Source of the DNA: Membranipora membranacea
Taxonomy: Eukaryota > Bryozoa > Gymnolaemata > Cheilostomatida > Membraniporidae
Assembly (NCBI GenBank): GCA_914767715.1
Contig: OU612067.1
Coordinates: forward strand, 5,518,001-5,582,000
DNA: 64,000 bases
Direction of reading: 5' to 3'
The position numbers and the translations under genes were made by a program. Positions 1 through 11,300 of the stretch are shown one piece after another. The notes beneath the pieces were generated by a model that ran no database searches, had not been told where the DNA came from, and saw only the letters and a program-made list of their open reading frames with translations. How positions within the stretch are numbered: the stretch's first letter is position 1; every line of letters begins with the position of its first letter.

Positions 1-312
1 GACGTGAGTCTAGATTGTCACGTAATGTATAGAAAAAGAGTTACACATTGGCTGTGTGTACTTCATTGGCACGGCAATAACTATATGCGGAACTTAGAAC
101 AGTAGCATCTTGACTGTCACACAAGCTTAGTATTTTTTTACCGACACACAGAACGGTCTGGGGGGCTCAGACTAATTATTTGCCATGCGCTGGTGTAGCA
201 ATGACCTGTGTATTGAAATTAATGAGTGTATTATATTATCATTGAAGACTACCCAAAGACCAAATCATGTTATAGTCAGGCAGTTACTTATGATAAGGTT
301 TTGTCAGATTTT

Positions 313-432
313 CATGGTAAAGAAAATTCAATGCTCTCCTTGGCATGAATTATTGATGGCGGAAAGAGTGCCTCCCATAAAGCAAGGTAAAGCCCATTCA
401 TGCCAAGTAGAGCATTGAATTTTTTTACCATA
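313..432. repeat. Long inverted repeat (MITE-like hairpin)
   Basis: The arm starting CATGGTAAAG at 313 and running to about 350 is the near-perfect reverse complement of about 396-432, which contains GAGCATTGAAT and TTTTTACCAT. The stem is about 37 bp and the spacer about 45 bp. The spacer has no coding content. A MITE or foldback element is the simplest reading; a hairpin RNA is possible but not supported by anything else. Confidence 0.7.
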
Positions 433-889
433 CAATATTATTATTTTCATTAATATAAGGGAATGCCTCAACCAGCTACCTGGGCCCTGAGCAGAGTTTG
501 CAGAGAGCACTTAATCTACTGAACTATTGACCAGTAGACACAGACTTTGTGTGAGGTATATAAGTATATATTTTTCAAAATTGCCTTTACAAAAAATGCA
601 AATAATATTAAAACACTTGAAATATAGCACAACGTCAAAAATCAATATCAGGACAGGTACAGAATACGGCACAATTGGAGGTTTGGTTGTGAGTAGCCTA
701 GTCAGAAAAACAACTCTGAAAAATTCTTTTCTGAACAGGCTAGTTTAAATTCCACCACACCAGATCCTAACTGCGAGCAGAACATTTATTAGCTGAAATA
801 TATTTACACTTTCAGTCATGGATCCTTTTAAAACTCATCAGCTAGTGGCCTCAGTGGTAAAACGACCATGTTGGCAGTAGTTTATAGCT

Positions 890-1030
890 TGGACAGGCTG
901 TTAGGGGTGGTTTGAGGGGGGGGGGGCTTGCTGGACAGGCTGTCAGGGGTGGTTTGGGGGGAATCACTGGACAGGCTGTCAGGGGTGGTTTGGGGGGGGG
1001 GGGACTCACCTCTGACAGCCTGTCTAGGCT
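890..1030. repeat. G-rich tandem repeat with an inverted terminal half-unit
   Basis: Three units share TGGACAGGCTGTCAGGGGTG followed by GTTTG and a run of 6 to 13 G. A final segment near 1011-1030 carries the same core in inverted orientation (CTGACAGCCTGTC). All long G runs are on the plus strand, so this strand could form G-quadruplexes. Confidence 0.8.
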
Positions 1031-1503
1031 AAGTAGTTTATGTGTTAAAAACTATAAATTAAAGAGACTACAAGGTTTAGTAATAGTATGATTGTATGCT
1101 CTGCTGCCAGCTTAAAAAGTGTACTCAGAGAGAGCTGAATACAATTATACTGACTATCATCAACCACATAATATATGATTGCGACATCTCCGTGATACCA
1201 GTTCATTACTGAACTCAGTGTTTAGCTTGGAGTTGTCAGCACAAGGTGTAGGGGTAAATAATCACTTGCATGTGAACGTGGCATTCTGACTAGACGATCA
1301 CTGTACATCAGTACATAGAGGGCATAGAAATAAAGTTTCATAATAGGAGCAAAACCATAAAATTCTACTTTGTCTAAAGACGGGGCATAGTTGACTGTTC
1401 AATGATGTGTAGTTTAACCAGAGATGACAGGTATTTATAGTCTCTGGTCTCACTCTGATTAGGCACTAATGGCTCGATATGACCAAGCTTCTGTATGTGA
1501 ATA

Positions 1504-4500
1504 TTAAGTGGAGCCAGCCTGTAGATTATCGACAATCTGCTGCTGATCAACGACCTCAAATATATGAGGGGCGTCTACTATGATGCTTATGGTGCCAGAG
1601 ATAGTAATCCCCAGAAAGAGGTAGAGAAGAAATCTGTCTATCACTGAGGCCACATATTTCCAATCTTCACAAATCTGTAAGATTAGAGAAATAAAATAAT
1701 CATTCGCTTGTCAACAAAATTTAAATATTTTTAACTGGAGGTGTTATTATAGGTGATTGTATTAGGAGTTTCACATGGAAGCAAAATATTTTGTTTGAAT
1801 TTCGAGTTCTGCTAATTCACTAGAGTAATCCTGTGGAAGGCTGCTTAGTTTAATTCTGTGACTATTTTCATGTATCTGGGAATAAAGCTAACAACTAATC
1901 TGTTATCCAGGTTTGTAGTAAGCCATTGACTTGTGCTTCAGTCAAATACCAAAACGAAAAATACGGCAAAATAAATTCCCACCTCTTCATAATCATCTTT
2001 CATTCGTAGATGTTGAGTGATATATACAACAGACTCTGCTGCCTTCTTGGCTTTCATTGTTATAGGCATCGCTGACTCACTGCCACCGCTGATATTCCTT
2101 CCATCGAGAGTACCTCTGTTACTGATAGACTCAGAACCTCCATTACCTACTGACGACTCGGGATATATCATCTTCCCATCAGCGCTGTAGCCTGTGGTTT
2201 CTGATGAAAACTTAGTCTCCTTTACATCATGTTGGTTCGGTGTGTTCAAAGCCCCGAGGCTGTTTGTATTAGGAGTTATTAGTCTTCGCTCACAAGTAGC
2301 AATTTTAGCTGCAAGCTTTCTTTCACGCCATCTGAGATATTTTTCTTGGTGCTTAGGCCTTTGCATGAACATGATTATCGGTAGCCAGTTCAAAAAGATT
2401 ATCCTCATTAACCGGGGCATCTTATAAGTCCTCGGTGAGCTATAATTGATGTTGATGATCATGACCGACACTACGATAGTTATAATATTCATTATGAAGG
2501 CGAAAAAGAGGTATTTTGATATGAGAGGTATCGTTACCGAGGTGGGCGGTAAACTTCTTGAGACCAGCAAAAGAAACACAACTAGAGCGAGTAGAATAGA
2601 GATACATAGTGTTATCTTCTCTTGTGCGTTCGCTGGGAGGTAGAAGGTGAGTACGCTAAGGAACGAAATTAGCACGCAAGGAGTCAACAGATTCACTGTG
2701 AAGAACAGAGTCTTCCTTCGTAGTTTTATAGTATACTTAATCTCGCTGTATTTTTTATCGAAAGCTATCACTGCAGGGCAGTCTGTAAGGTCCCAAGTGC
2801 CGCTAAATACGTAATTGCTCAAATCGCAGATATCGCGATTGTCCAAAAAGTCCATCTGCACCTCGTTTCTGCTAAATGTCCATGAGCCAAACTTCATCTC
2901 ACACTCTTGGTCATCAAAAGGAAAGTAGCGTACATCGATGGTGCACGAGCTTTTGTAAATGGCTAGGGGGATCCAGAGCACCATACCTGTGTTATATAAC
3001 ACTGTGTGGCAGCAGTAAGACTGCTCGTATTTACCGTCAGCACTGTAAAGGAGAAGATGAATCATTTTCATTATTTTTAGAACTCAGGTCAGATACTTGG
3101 AAACTTTCAGAAAAGGCAAGGAGAGGGGTAATAGCTAATCAGACACTAGGAAATATTTTTGAGAAGGAAGGCAACTTCTTTCTTCATTGATTAAAAATGT
3201 TGGACGATAGGTATCAAAATGGAAACCCATTTTTTCCCCGAAACCTATGTTGCTGATCACAATATGTACTTACTATATGTGATGGGGGGGGGGGGGGCGT
3301 AGAGGGTGTAAGGTGCGTAGGGGGCATCAGGTAGGGGCAGGAGTTGGGGGGGGGGAGGGCTCAGACTTGTGGTAGAACAGAGTCTTTGGTCTGAACTCAT
3401 AATACAGAACAAATTATTTGAGCCCTGTTAAATAATTAATACATGCTATAGATGATTAAATAAAAGGATTTCTCATATGGTACTTACACATTGGTATTGA
3501 CAAGGGTTCAGAAAACGCAAATGAAGTGGTTATGTTTTGGCTAGCGTTTCATGGATACAACGTACAATTTGGATATGGTGAGGCCTTTCTGGTGATGTTT
3601 TTTGGTAAGAATTTTTAAGAATTGATATATATAATGTTTATTGTGACATGTGCTTTATATAAATAATACTATTTTTTTACCCTAGTTTCGCATGCAAAGC
3701 AATTTAATTATTTTTTAGCAGTGTACGTGTACCAGCAACCATTTTCTCACAACTTTTACAGTTAGTGATAGAATTACAATCAATTGATATGTTTGTGTCT
3801 ATTAATAATATGATGGCGCTTAAAGGATGTAGTTTTGGGTACAGCATGCAGTTATGATATTTTAAGGTTTCATGAGTGATGGTCGTCGACTCTAAGAATG
3901 TTTTGACCCGTAACCATAAAATGATATGGTGTGGTCTAATTTTATGAACGCACTTGGATGGCGTGATTCTGGGTACAGTATGTAGTTATGAGATGATGCG
4001 AGTTCTGGTGGGTTTCAATGAATCCATCGTTATGAATATAAACTGAGCCACCAGTGGGGGGGAGGGGGGGGGGGGAGAGTCAGAGGGTGCTTTGGCATAC
4101 AACTCATTTGCCTTTGGCACACTCATTTGTTTCTCTCCAATCACTAATCACTGGAGAGGAATAAATCAAAACCAAATCATGAACTGAATTCCGATCAAAA
4201 TAGATATAGAGAGAGAGTCAGTGAAGTTTGCTGGTTAGACAATAACAGTTGTGTGACTAGGATACTATAACATACTTATTGAGAAGAACGATATCTGGTT
4301 TCCAGACCTGCTCACAGGGTAACCTGATGGCTTGTATTCCATCATACTTATTAGGATCCCAGATCAGCTGATAGTCATTCCACATCTGAAAATAGAGAAA
4401 CAAATGTCAAAACTGTCAGTAGTCTTACTCATAACAACAACTATTTTTGAGATAGGGCACTACATAATCAACCTACCTCAGTCCGGAATAAACAGGTGGC

Positions 4501-5138
4501 AATAGACTCTATAAGATAGCTTATTTCTACCATCCATGGGAGAGGTGATTATACATAGCAGAGATATTTTCGGAGGTTGCCTGAAAGGGTGTAGGTACCA
4601 TTATGCATATTTGGGAAATCCCAATGTTGTCCAATGATAAAAACAAGTTTGTCCAGAATTACTTCGGGATTCCAGAATGAAGATGCATTGTGGGAATTTT
4701 TTTTGTTTGGTAATGATTTTTGCATCCTCAATTTTTTTATCTGCTATCAGAGTTTGCTCATAACAGTCAGTTTTAGTGAATATTGATATGGACCTGCTGA
4801 CTATGAAAACTTTTATAAAGGCTATGAAAACCCAGCCTTGTCACGCGGCTACTTTTTTGTTTTGGATGGTACCCCCCACCCAAAAACAAAAAAGTAGTCG
4901 CGTTACAAGGCTAATGAAAACCCTCTGAAGAATAAACAGCTCAAACTTACCATCCTTATCCAGTTGTTGGTCTTCATCACCTGTGTCCTCTCATCCACAC
5001 TGATCACCTGGAATAATGTGATACCAAACTGTACCTTGATAGACTCAGACACGTTCTGTACAGGTCTTATCAGTGGGTTATATCCTGGTAACTCTATCAA
5101 GTCATACACTAACTTTCTCTCTGTTTCACTTCCTTTGC
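1504..5138 (-). CDS. Nicotinic acetylcholine receptor subunit, non-alpha type (5' exon missing)
   Basis: Cys-loop ligand-gated cation channel subunit of the postsynaptic membrane. Exons in gene order: 5138-4951, 4385-4276, 3042-1983 and 1674-1504 (stop 1506-1504), giving about 508 residues without the signal-peptide exon, which was not found between 5139 and 8335. Visible features: start of the ligand-binding domain (ERKLVYDLI), Trp motifs in NNWIRM and WNDYQLIWDP, the 13-residue Cys loop (CTIDVRYFPFDDQEC), GSWTF, TM1-TM3, a long Ser/Gly-rich cytoplasmic loop, the pre-TM4 helix (CEDWKYVASVIDRF) and TM4. Loop C reads TDCPAVIAFDKK with no adjacent Cys pair, and loop A has Leu-Leu in place of the aromatic, so it should be an accessory or beta-like subunit. 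The TM2 entry reads AQEK rather than the usual GEK. The 1060-bp third exon fuses what are several exons in the neighbouring gene. Confidence 0.9.
3284..3359. repeat. Poly-G tracts in an nAChR intron
   Basis: Fourteen consecutive G at 3284-3297 and further G runs to 3359. A second G-rich tract lies at about 4056-4076 in the same intron. All are on the plus strand, so they are C runs in the nAChR pre-mRNA. Confidence 0.8.
4834..4912. repeat. Hairpin element, family 1 copy A
   Basis: Terminal inverted repeats: AGCCTTGTCACGCGGCTACT at 4834 against the reverse complement ending AGTAGTCGCGTTACAAGGCT at 4912. The arms are about 32 bp and the centre is short and C-rich. It lies in an intron of the non-alpha nAChR gene. 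Related sequences occur at 8248-8302 and 52180-52213, so this is a dispersed MITE-like family. Confidence 0.8.
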
Positions 5139-6418
5139 CTGCAAAACAAAAGACTTGTTAAAATTAACTCGATTTTTTTTTGGAGGAAAATTGAGCAGTA
5201 GCAACTTGGTGGTCTACTAAAACAGAAGATGAAATTCACCTCAATTTACCTCAACAGTATTTCTAGAATTCAAACTTTTTCGCAACATTTAACCATTAAA
5301 TTCCGTTTGTTTTTCTGCTTCTTCAATTTGGTTTTATTAAACTAAGTCCAATTTTGACGATTATCATGTTATTATTTTCATATGTAGGCCTGATATACCA
5401 AGTTTTACCATACCAAGCAAGCTTTTACTTTTGACGAAATGCTCAATACATGTAATATGATACATCTCATTGATTTGTGAGTGAAATACAATTAGGTTTG
5501 CAAGCTAGCTTTATCTTAGAACCAAATGGCTTCTGTCAGACGTAACTTACTTAAAAACCAAGCTTATCACATTAATTCTTAGATGCGATAAGTGGACCAG
5601 TTTCCTACCAACACTCATGCATATGTGCGGGGCATACGCCGTGGCCACAAACCTTCATTCAATGGTTGTAGCCTAGGATTGTTAGGTCATGTGTCGAATT
5701 AGTTGTTTGCTTAAATCATTATTGGTTTGTCTTGTAATCCTATGATTCTCTAGCTTCATTTTTTATTGGTTGAAGAGCTTCGGAGATAGATCAGACGTTG
5801 CTCATGAGTTGCTTCTCTCGCCTGCCGGCAGCGGAACATGGGGACTGATGTCCTTGCAACCAATGTTATTAAAAAACAAAGAGATGATCAGGGGTTTCCT
5901 TGCAATCCTTGGGCTTATTTATAACTTGATGTATAATTAAATAGTGTATAAACTCACAAGGTCAGGGCTCAAGCTCTTAATCATGCAATGTGCTGACAAA
6001 TAACAATTATTATCTAAACATCCTGTGCAAGTTTTAACAGATCTATAATCCTTTCTCTAGTAATTTAAAAAGATGTGAAGATAGAAGTTACAATGATATT
6101 TGATCACCAATACTTTAAGTCTGATTTCAATATGAATGCATTCTTTTGCTGGCGTTGAAATCAATCTGCAACACTGAAACTAAACTCAATGTGCTTGGAG
6201 TTAAACTAGAGTGTCTATTTGATGCCTTACAGCTGCTTTTTCACACATGGCCATCTGAATTATTAATAAGATAAATCTGAATTAGAGTATCTTTTATAGA
6301 GATAACTTGTGTAAACTTGAGTCACACATTAGCAACGAACTGTGAAATCTAATCTGTACCAACAGCGTCAGCAAAGATTTGATTGCATTTCCGTCCAGCC
6401 TTCAATTTAATATCTAGT

Positions 6419-6452
6419 CAGAGACTATAGATATCTACATCTATAGTCTCTG
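6419..6452. repeat. Perfect 14-bp palindrome arms
   Basis: CAGAGACTATAGAT at 6419-6432 is repeated as its exact reverse complement at 6439-6452, with a 6-bp spacer. Function unknown. Confidence 0.8.
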
Positions 6453-8247
6453 ATCTAGTTATATCGATGGTCAGTAATAGCAGAGAACCATCTTATAGAA
6501 TATGATTAATGATTAATGTGAGATGAAAGACAATTGAATAACCAAGTCTACAACTGATGGATTTTGAATCTTAATGTCAACACAGACACAGAGACAATAT
6601 TTATGCCAACTAGTCATTCTGAAAGTGCTGAAAGTCTGTGAATAGGAATATATGAGATGGAACAACTTGATGTTGACTTTTCTAAATCAAATTTTACAAT
6701 GCTCGTTGCTTGTAGCCATTGAGGGTCAATGGCGTGATTTCTCAGATGATTTCGGATCGCAGTATAATTCCAGATAACAAAAAAACCTCGTAAAACTCTG
6801 CATTGTGAATTGGACAGTGCCGGCTATCGATCGGTCTTGTACATGGAAATGTCAGCCAGCTGACATTACTTGCTTTGGCCGGGGGAGCCGTCGGGTGGAG
6901 CAAGGGTCTGGGGGGATCAGACTCCTCAATATTGGGCTGATGATGGGGTTTGAAGCTGTAAGAGTGGTTTTGACTCACAAACCAAAACTCAACTCGTGGT
7001 CCTTCATTGAATGAATGTAGATTTTGAAGGCGCCATCGGTTCCGTTAGGGATTGTGGCATTCCTTTATCAAACAAAATGAGAAGGGCAATGGATACTAGA
7101 ATGCCACATATTCCCTCAAAAAATTGAAGAGTGAATTATTATACTCACAGAAATTGGAGGTAGATAAGATCAAGATCACAGATAGTTTTATAATTGAGCT
7201 ATACATATCAGATGCTTTCCACTTTGGACAATTTTTTCTACGAATAAAGTCCATCATCGCTGCTTCGCTTTTCAGCTTAGGATACAGAACAAGTCTTCCT
7301 TGTAATGTTTTATCTCCATGTAATGGTCTGTGTTCGTCTTGGTGGGTTGATTAGCAGAGTTAATTCCTTATCCTGCTGATGACGTCTGGTAGTTCTCCAG
7401 ATATTTGATGCTGCTTTGCTTCCTAGCAGCTTATGTAAGCTGTTTAATTTAGCGCTGATTCATTTCTATTCTTGATTTACCTAAGGCGTTTCTTTCTTTA
7501 CCACTAACACAATGCCAGAAATCTTGCATCTCAATGTTGCAACTGTGCACAATTTGATTTAACTTCCAATAATATTCTGCAATAATATGACCAGGCAGGC
7601 TAGCCAAGACAAAGTCATTGCAAAGCTAGCAAAGAAAAAGCTGAGAGATGTTAAACGCAACACTTAATACAATAATAATGTTAATGAAAATAAATCAATT
7701 CATCAGCAGGCCTTAAGGCTATTAGAACATTGCTCTGGTCCTAATTGCTCTCCTTATGTACCATATGGCAGATGAGAATAAAGTCTTTGTGTCAGGCTCA
7801 GAGATGCTGATTATTGATAGAATTTAAAAGCCAAAAGTCAAATTGACGACAAAAGGTTAGCAGCTCAATTGTAACTAATTTATTATGATGAAGAAAACAA
7901 AAGTATTTACAAACTCGGAATAACATAATTATAATAAAATATACCTATGGTAAAAATCATATATAACTAATTTATGTTGTGGTGAAAAGTTGTCAGCAGT
8001 TTTCCTCAGGCATGAATCACTACTGTGAAATGAATCTGCTTTATATATAACTATGATGCCAGATGGAAGCATAAAAATATAACTCATTATTTTGATTAAC
8101 AGTGAGTATTTTGAAATTTTAAAACTAAGATTGAAATGAGGCATAGCTAACTTAATCTGTTGTTACTAGCAACAGAAATCAGTAAAAAAAAACTCCAAAA
8201 AATTCTTATCGTAATTAATCCTCATGCATACTCAAAGCCTAAGTTAC

Positions 8248-8302
8248 TAGCCTTGTCACACGGCTACTTTCTTGTTGTTGGTAGTAGCCCGTGACAAGGC
8301 TA
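8248..8302. repeat. Hairpin element, family 1 copy B (short)
   Basis: Begins TAGCCTTGTCACACGGCTAC and ends GTGACAAGGCTA. It shares its termini with the element at 4834-4912 but has a much shorter interior. It lies just downstream of the stop codon of the alpha-type nAChR gene, so it may be within that gene's 3' UTR. Confidence 0.75.
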
Positions 8303-8335
8303 CTAGATTACTACTCTAGATATTAGTTTGCATAC

Positions 8336-11300
8336 TCAGGTCTCCATTTCGTCACTACTTAAGAACATTCCAGGCACTGTCAGTAGCACGGCACCAGTAC
8401 AGATCAGGATAAACACTAAAAAGAACCAGAGGAAGAACCTGTCCAGTACTGCCGAGGCAAACTTCCAGTCTCCCATCACCTGATCATCGTCCTGCTTCTT
8501 TTTGATGCGGTCCGTAATAAATCTGGTTTCTCTCAGGATAGATTTCAGGTCGTTACGCAGGGGAGAAAACTCTAGTGATGTGGAAAGAGTTGGTGATTCA
8601 AGTCCCTGTAGAAAAAAAAAAATCAAATAATGGTACTAGCTCTCTATTGTAACTTTACCTTTGCAATTATTATCATATAATTGCAGACTAAAAACTACAG
8701 GCTTGCATCGTACTCAATTATACCTGTCTCCATCTATGTAAACTTTGAAACGATAGAAACATATATTTTTTTTCTCGTTTAAGTCTAAATCCCGCCCCCT
8801 TAGTCAAAACTGGTCATTGCAAGATCTATGAGATGTCTCAATCTCTGATGGCCTCAGATGCTACTTCTCACACCTGAAATACTGAAGCCTTGCCTTTGGC
8901 CCATATGGCCTGTCAGTGGAAGTTCTGGTGAGCAGAATATTGTGAAAGGGAAATAGAGTATGAAAAAATTGCCAAGAGTTGAAATTGTTGACATTGAGAA
9001 TTTTATACTTTTCATGACTATTTGAACTGTTTATGTTTCATCTGACACCTTGTTTAATTACAAATAGTAAGAGCCACATTCAGCTCTGACAATACAAACG
9101 CTGCCTCTCTGAGGGGGTGAATTTTTTCTCAGAGGTAGCATATGTATGAAAACAGGGGGGGGGGGTGTTTTCTCTAACACTCACTGACGACGGTCAATGT
9201 AACAATACAGGGGATTCATTTTCCCTCAGGGTCTGAGTTGGTATTTTTTAATTCATCAATCAATCATGTATGTGAGGTTTATGTTTAACATTTGTTTATT
9301 GGATTAAGTATCACCAAAGCACACCAATGACTGACTCAAAGTCATAACATTCCGTTTTGCTATAAAATAGCTTTCTTGAGAAAACATTTGGTTTCACAAT
9401 GAGGCGTTATCAATCCATGCTAGATTACGCCTCAACCAAAATAACAGAGGTACACAAAATCTCTTTTTGAGATAGTACAGGTATGAAAAACAGTAATTAG
9501 GTGTCAATAACCTTTTTGCAAACAATAGCAATATTTACAATCTCTATTTTGAGATTACACAATTTTGCAATCTACATTTTGATTAAGTATTAACAATTCT
9601 GCACAATGAGAATTATACCATTTCATAATCAGGATAAGGTATTAACCATTCCCTACAATGTTTTTGATGATTTAACCAATTTCACCATCAAGGTTTTGAC
9701 CTCTTTTCAAGATCTTCTTTTGGAGCCATACAAGGCATTGACCTCTTTTCGAGATCTTCTTATTGAAGCCACACAAGGCATTGACCTCTTTTCGAGATCT
9801 TCTTTTTTTTTTTGAAGCCATACAAGGCATTAACCTCTTTTCGAGATCTTTTTTTGAAGCCATACAAGGCATTGACCTCTTTTCGAGATCTTCTTTTGGA
9901 GCCATACAAGGCATTGACCTCTTTTCGAGATCTTCTTATTGAAGCCACACAAGGCATTGACCTCTTTTCGAGATATTTTTTTTTAAGCCTCTCAGATTCA
10001 GGGCAATCAATCAAAGGACTGGTAGTTTTAGAATTACCACAACTCAATAGACAGTGGTCACATGATTATTTGTGGCAACAAACGTAGTATATTAGTCGGA
10101 GTTGTCATATCCTCGTAGAAGGCTAGACAACCCTGAAATTTGGAATTGCGATGGGATACTTGATACTTTGTTTTGAATTGATTTCAGTCTAAAAAATAAC
10201 TTTATAAAAGTTTGATTTTTCTCTTACACGCACAAAAGATGGTGAATGTAGCAATAGAGGGGGAAAAATATTTCTCAGAGGAAGTAAAACAGTTCAAGTA
10301 GGCAGTTCATGTATTATCAGAGGTGTTGTCTTCACTCACACACACAGAAGATGGTAAAAGTGACATATGGTTGATAAAGTTATTTCACAGAGCCGGTGTT
10401 TGTATTGCCTGAGCCAAATGCGGCCCTAACAATCCCTTTTTGTCCAAATTGTCATAGAACGAGAAAAACGCTCTTGCTTATAAAATCATTGCAATGAATC
10501 AATGAAACAAGTGGATAGCACAGTGTTGTTGCGTCATGAGGAATGCACAGGATCAGGAAGGACACTGAGCCTGCAGTGTATACCCCAGAACTCTAGGTAA
10601 TTTGTTTCTCTGGAGCAGAATAAAACTTACCCTTTTACCGGCTCTCGGATCGTTACCGTTGAGCTGAGGACTAGAAGGTAGACTGTAATCATCCTCATCT
10701 CTAATATTAGACATGAGGCTCCTACTGGCCATGTTAGTGTACTCGTGTAACTCCAGTTTTATGTCCCTTGTACCGTTGTTGTTATTATTATTTGAGTGTG
10801 AGTGGATGGACTCAAGGTTTTTGCCAGGTCTCTCCATACGCATCAACCAGGCTAACCATACATTTATACCATAAGTCACCTGAAATACCAGAGGAGAAAT
10901 CAACAGTCAATACAGAAACGAAAGTAAACTAAGCGACGAAGTGTGGTGTTTTTATAAACAATAAAAAGGGCATGGCTAAAGAAACTGAACTTTATAGCCA
11001 ACGCTCGCCTTGGAAGAAATGGTAGGTATTTATCATCAGTCAATATCCACACCGCAATGTAGCATAGTTGTTTGATAGAGTTACGCTAACCAAAAAGAAT
11101 TTATACTTACAATTTTTGGCATGTTATGCGTGTTGGCTGTGCGATGATGGTAGACTAATACAAGTACTGTAAACCCCACTGATGCTGAATTCATCAACAT
11201 AACACAGCTGAAGTATATCGCTGTTAAAAAAACCAAGGGATAAGTCATATGGATAACATACATCATCGCTACCTTGACACCGTTGCACTAATAAGTAGGG

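Larger units (their letters stand above)
1..1503. other. Non-coding flank downstream of the nAChR genes
   Basis: No coding exon recognised. It holds a long imperfect hairpin (313-432) and a G-rich minisatellite (890-1030). The region just below 1504 should be the 3' UTR of the minus-strand nAChR gene, but no polyadenylation signal was found close to the stop; the nearest minus-strand AATAAA lies near 786-791. Confidence 0.6.
5139..8335. other. Spacer between the two nAChR genes
   Basis: This must contain the first exon (signal peptide, ending one base into a codon) and the promoter of the downstream nAChR gene, plus the 3' UTR of the upstream one. I looked for a minus-strand ATG followed by a hydrophobic run and a phase-1 donor and found none convincing. 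A minus-strand AATAAA at 7879-7884 could serve the upstream gene, about 450 bp past its stop. A perfect palindrome is at 6419-6452. Confidence 0.5.

Noticed and set aside
9606-10087. Overlapping open frames on both strands with Lys/Arg- or Phe-rich repeats
   Set aside because: They are created by the 42-49 bp minisatellite; the same repeat reads open in several frames.
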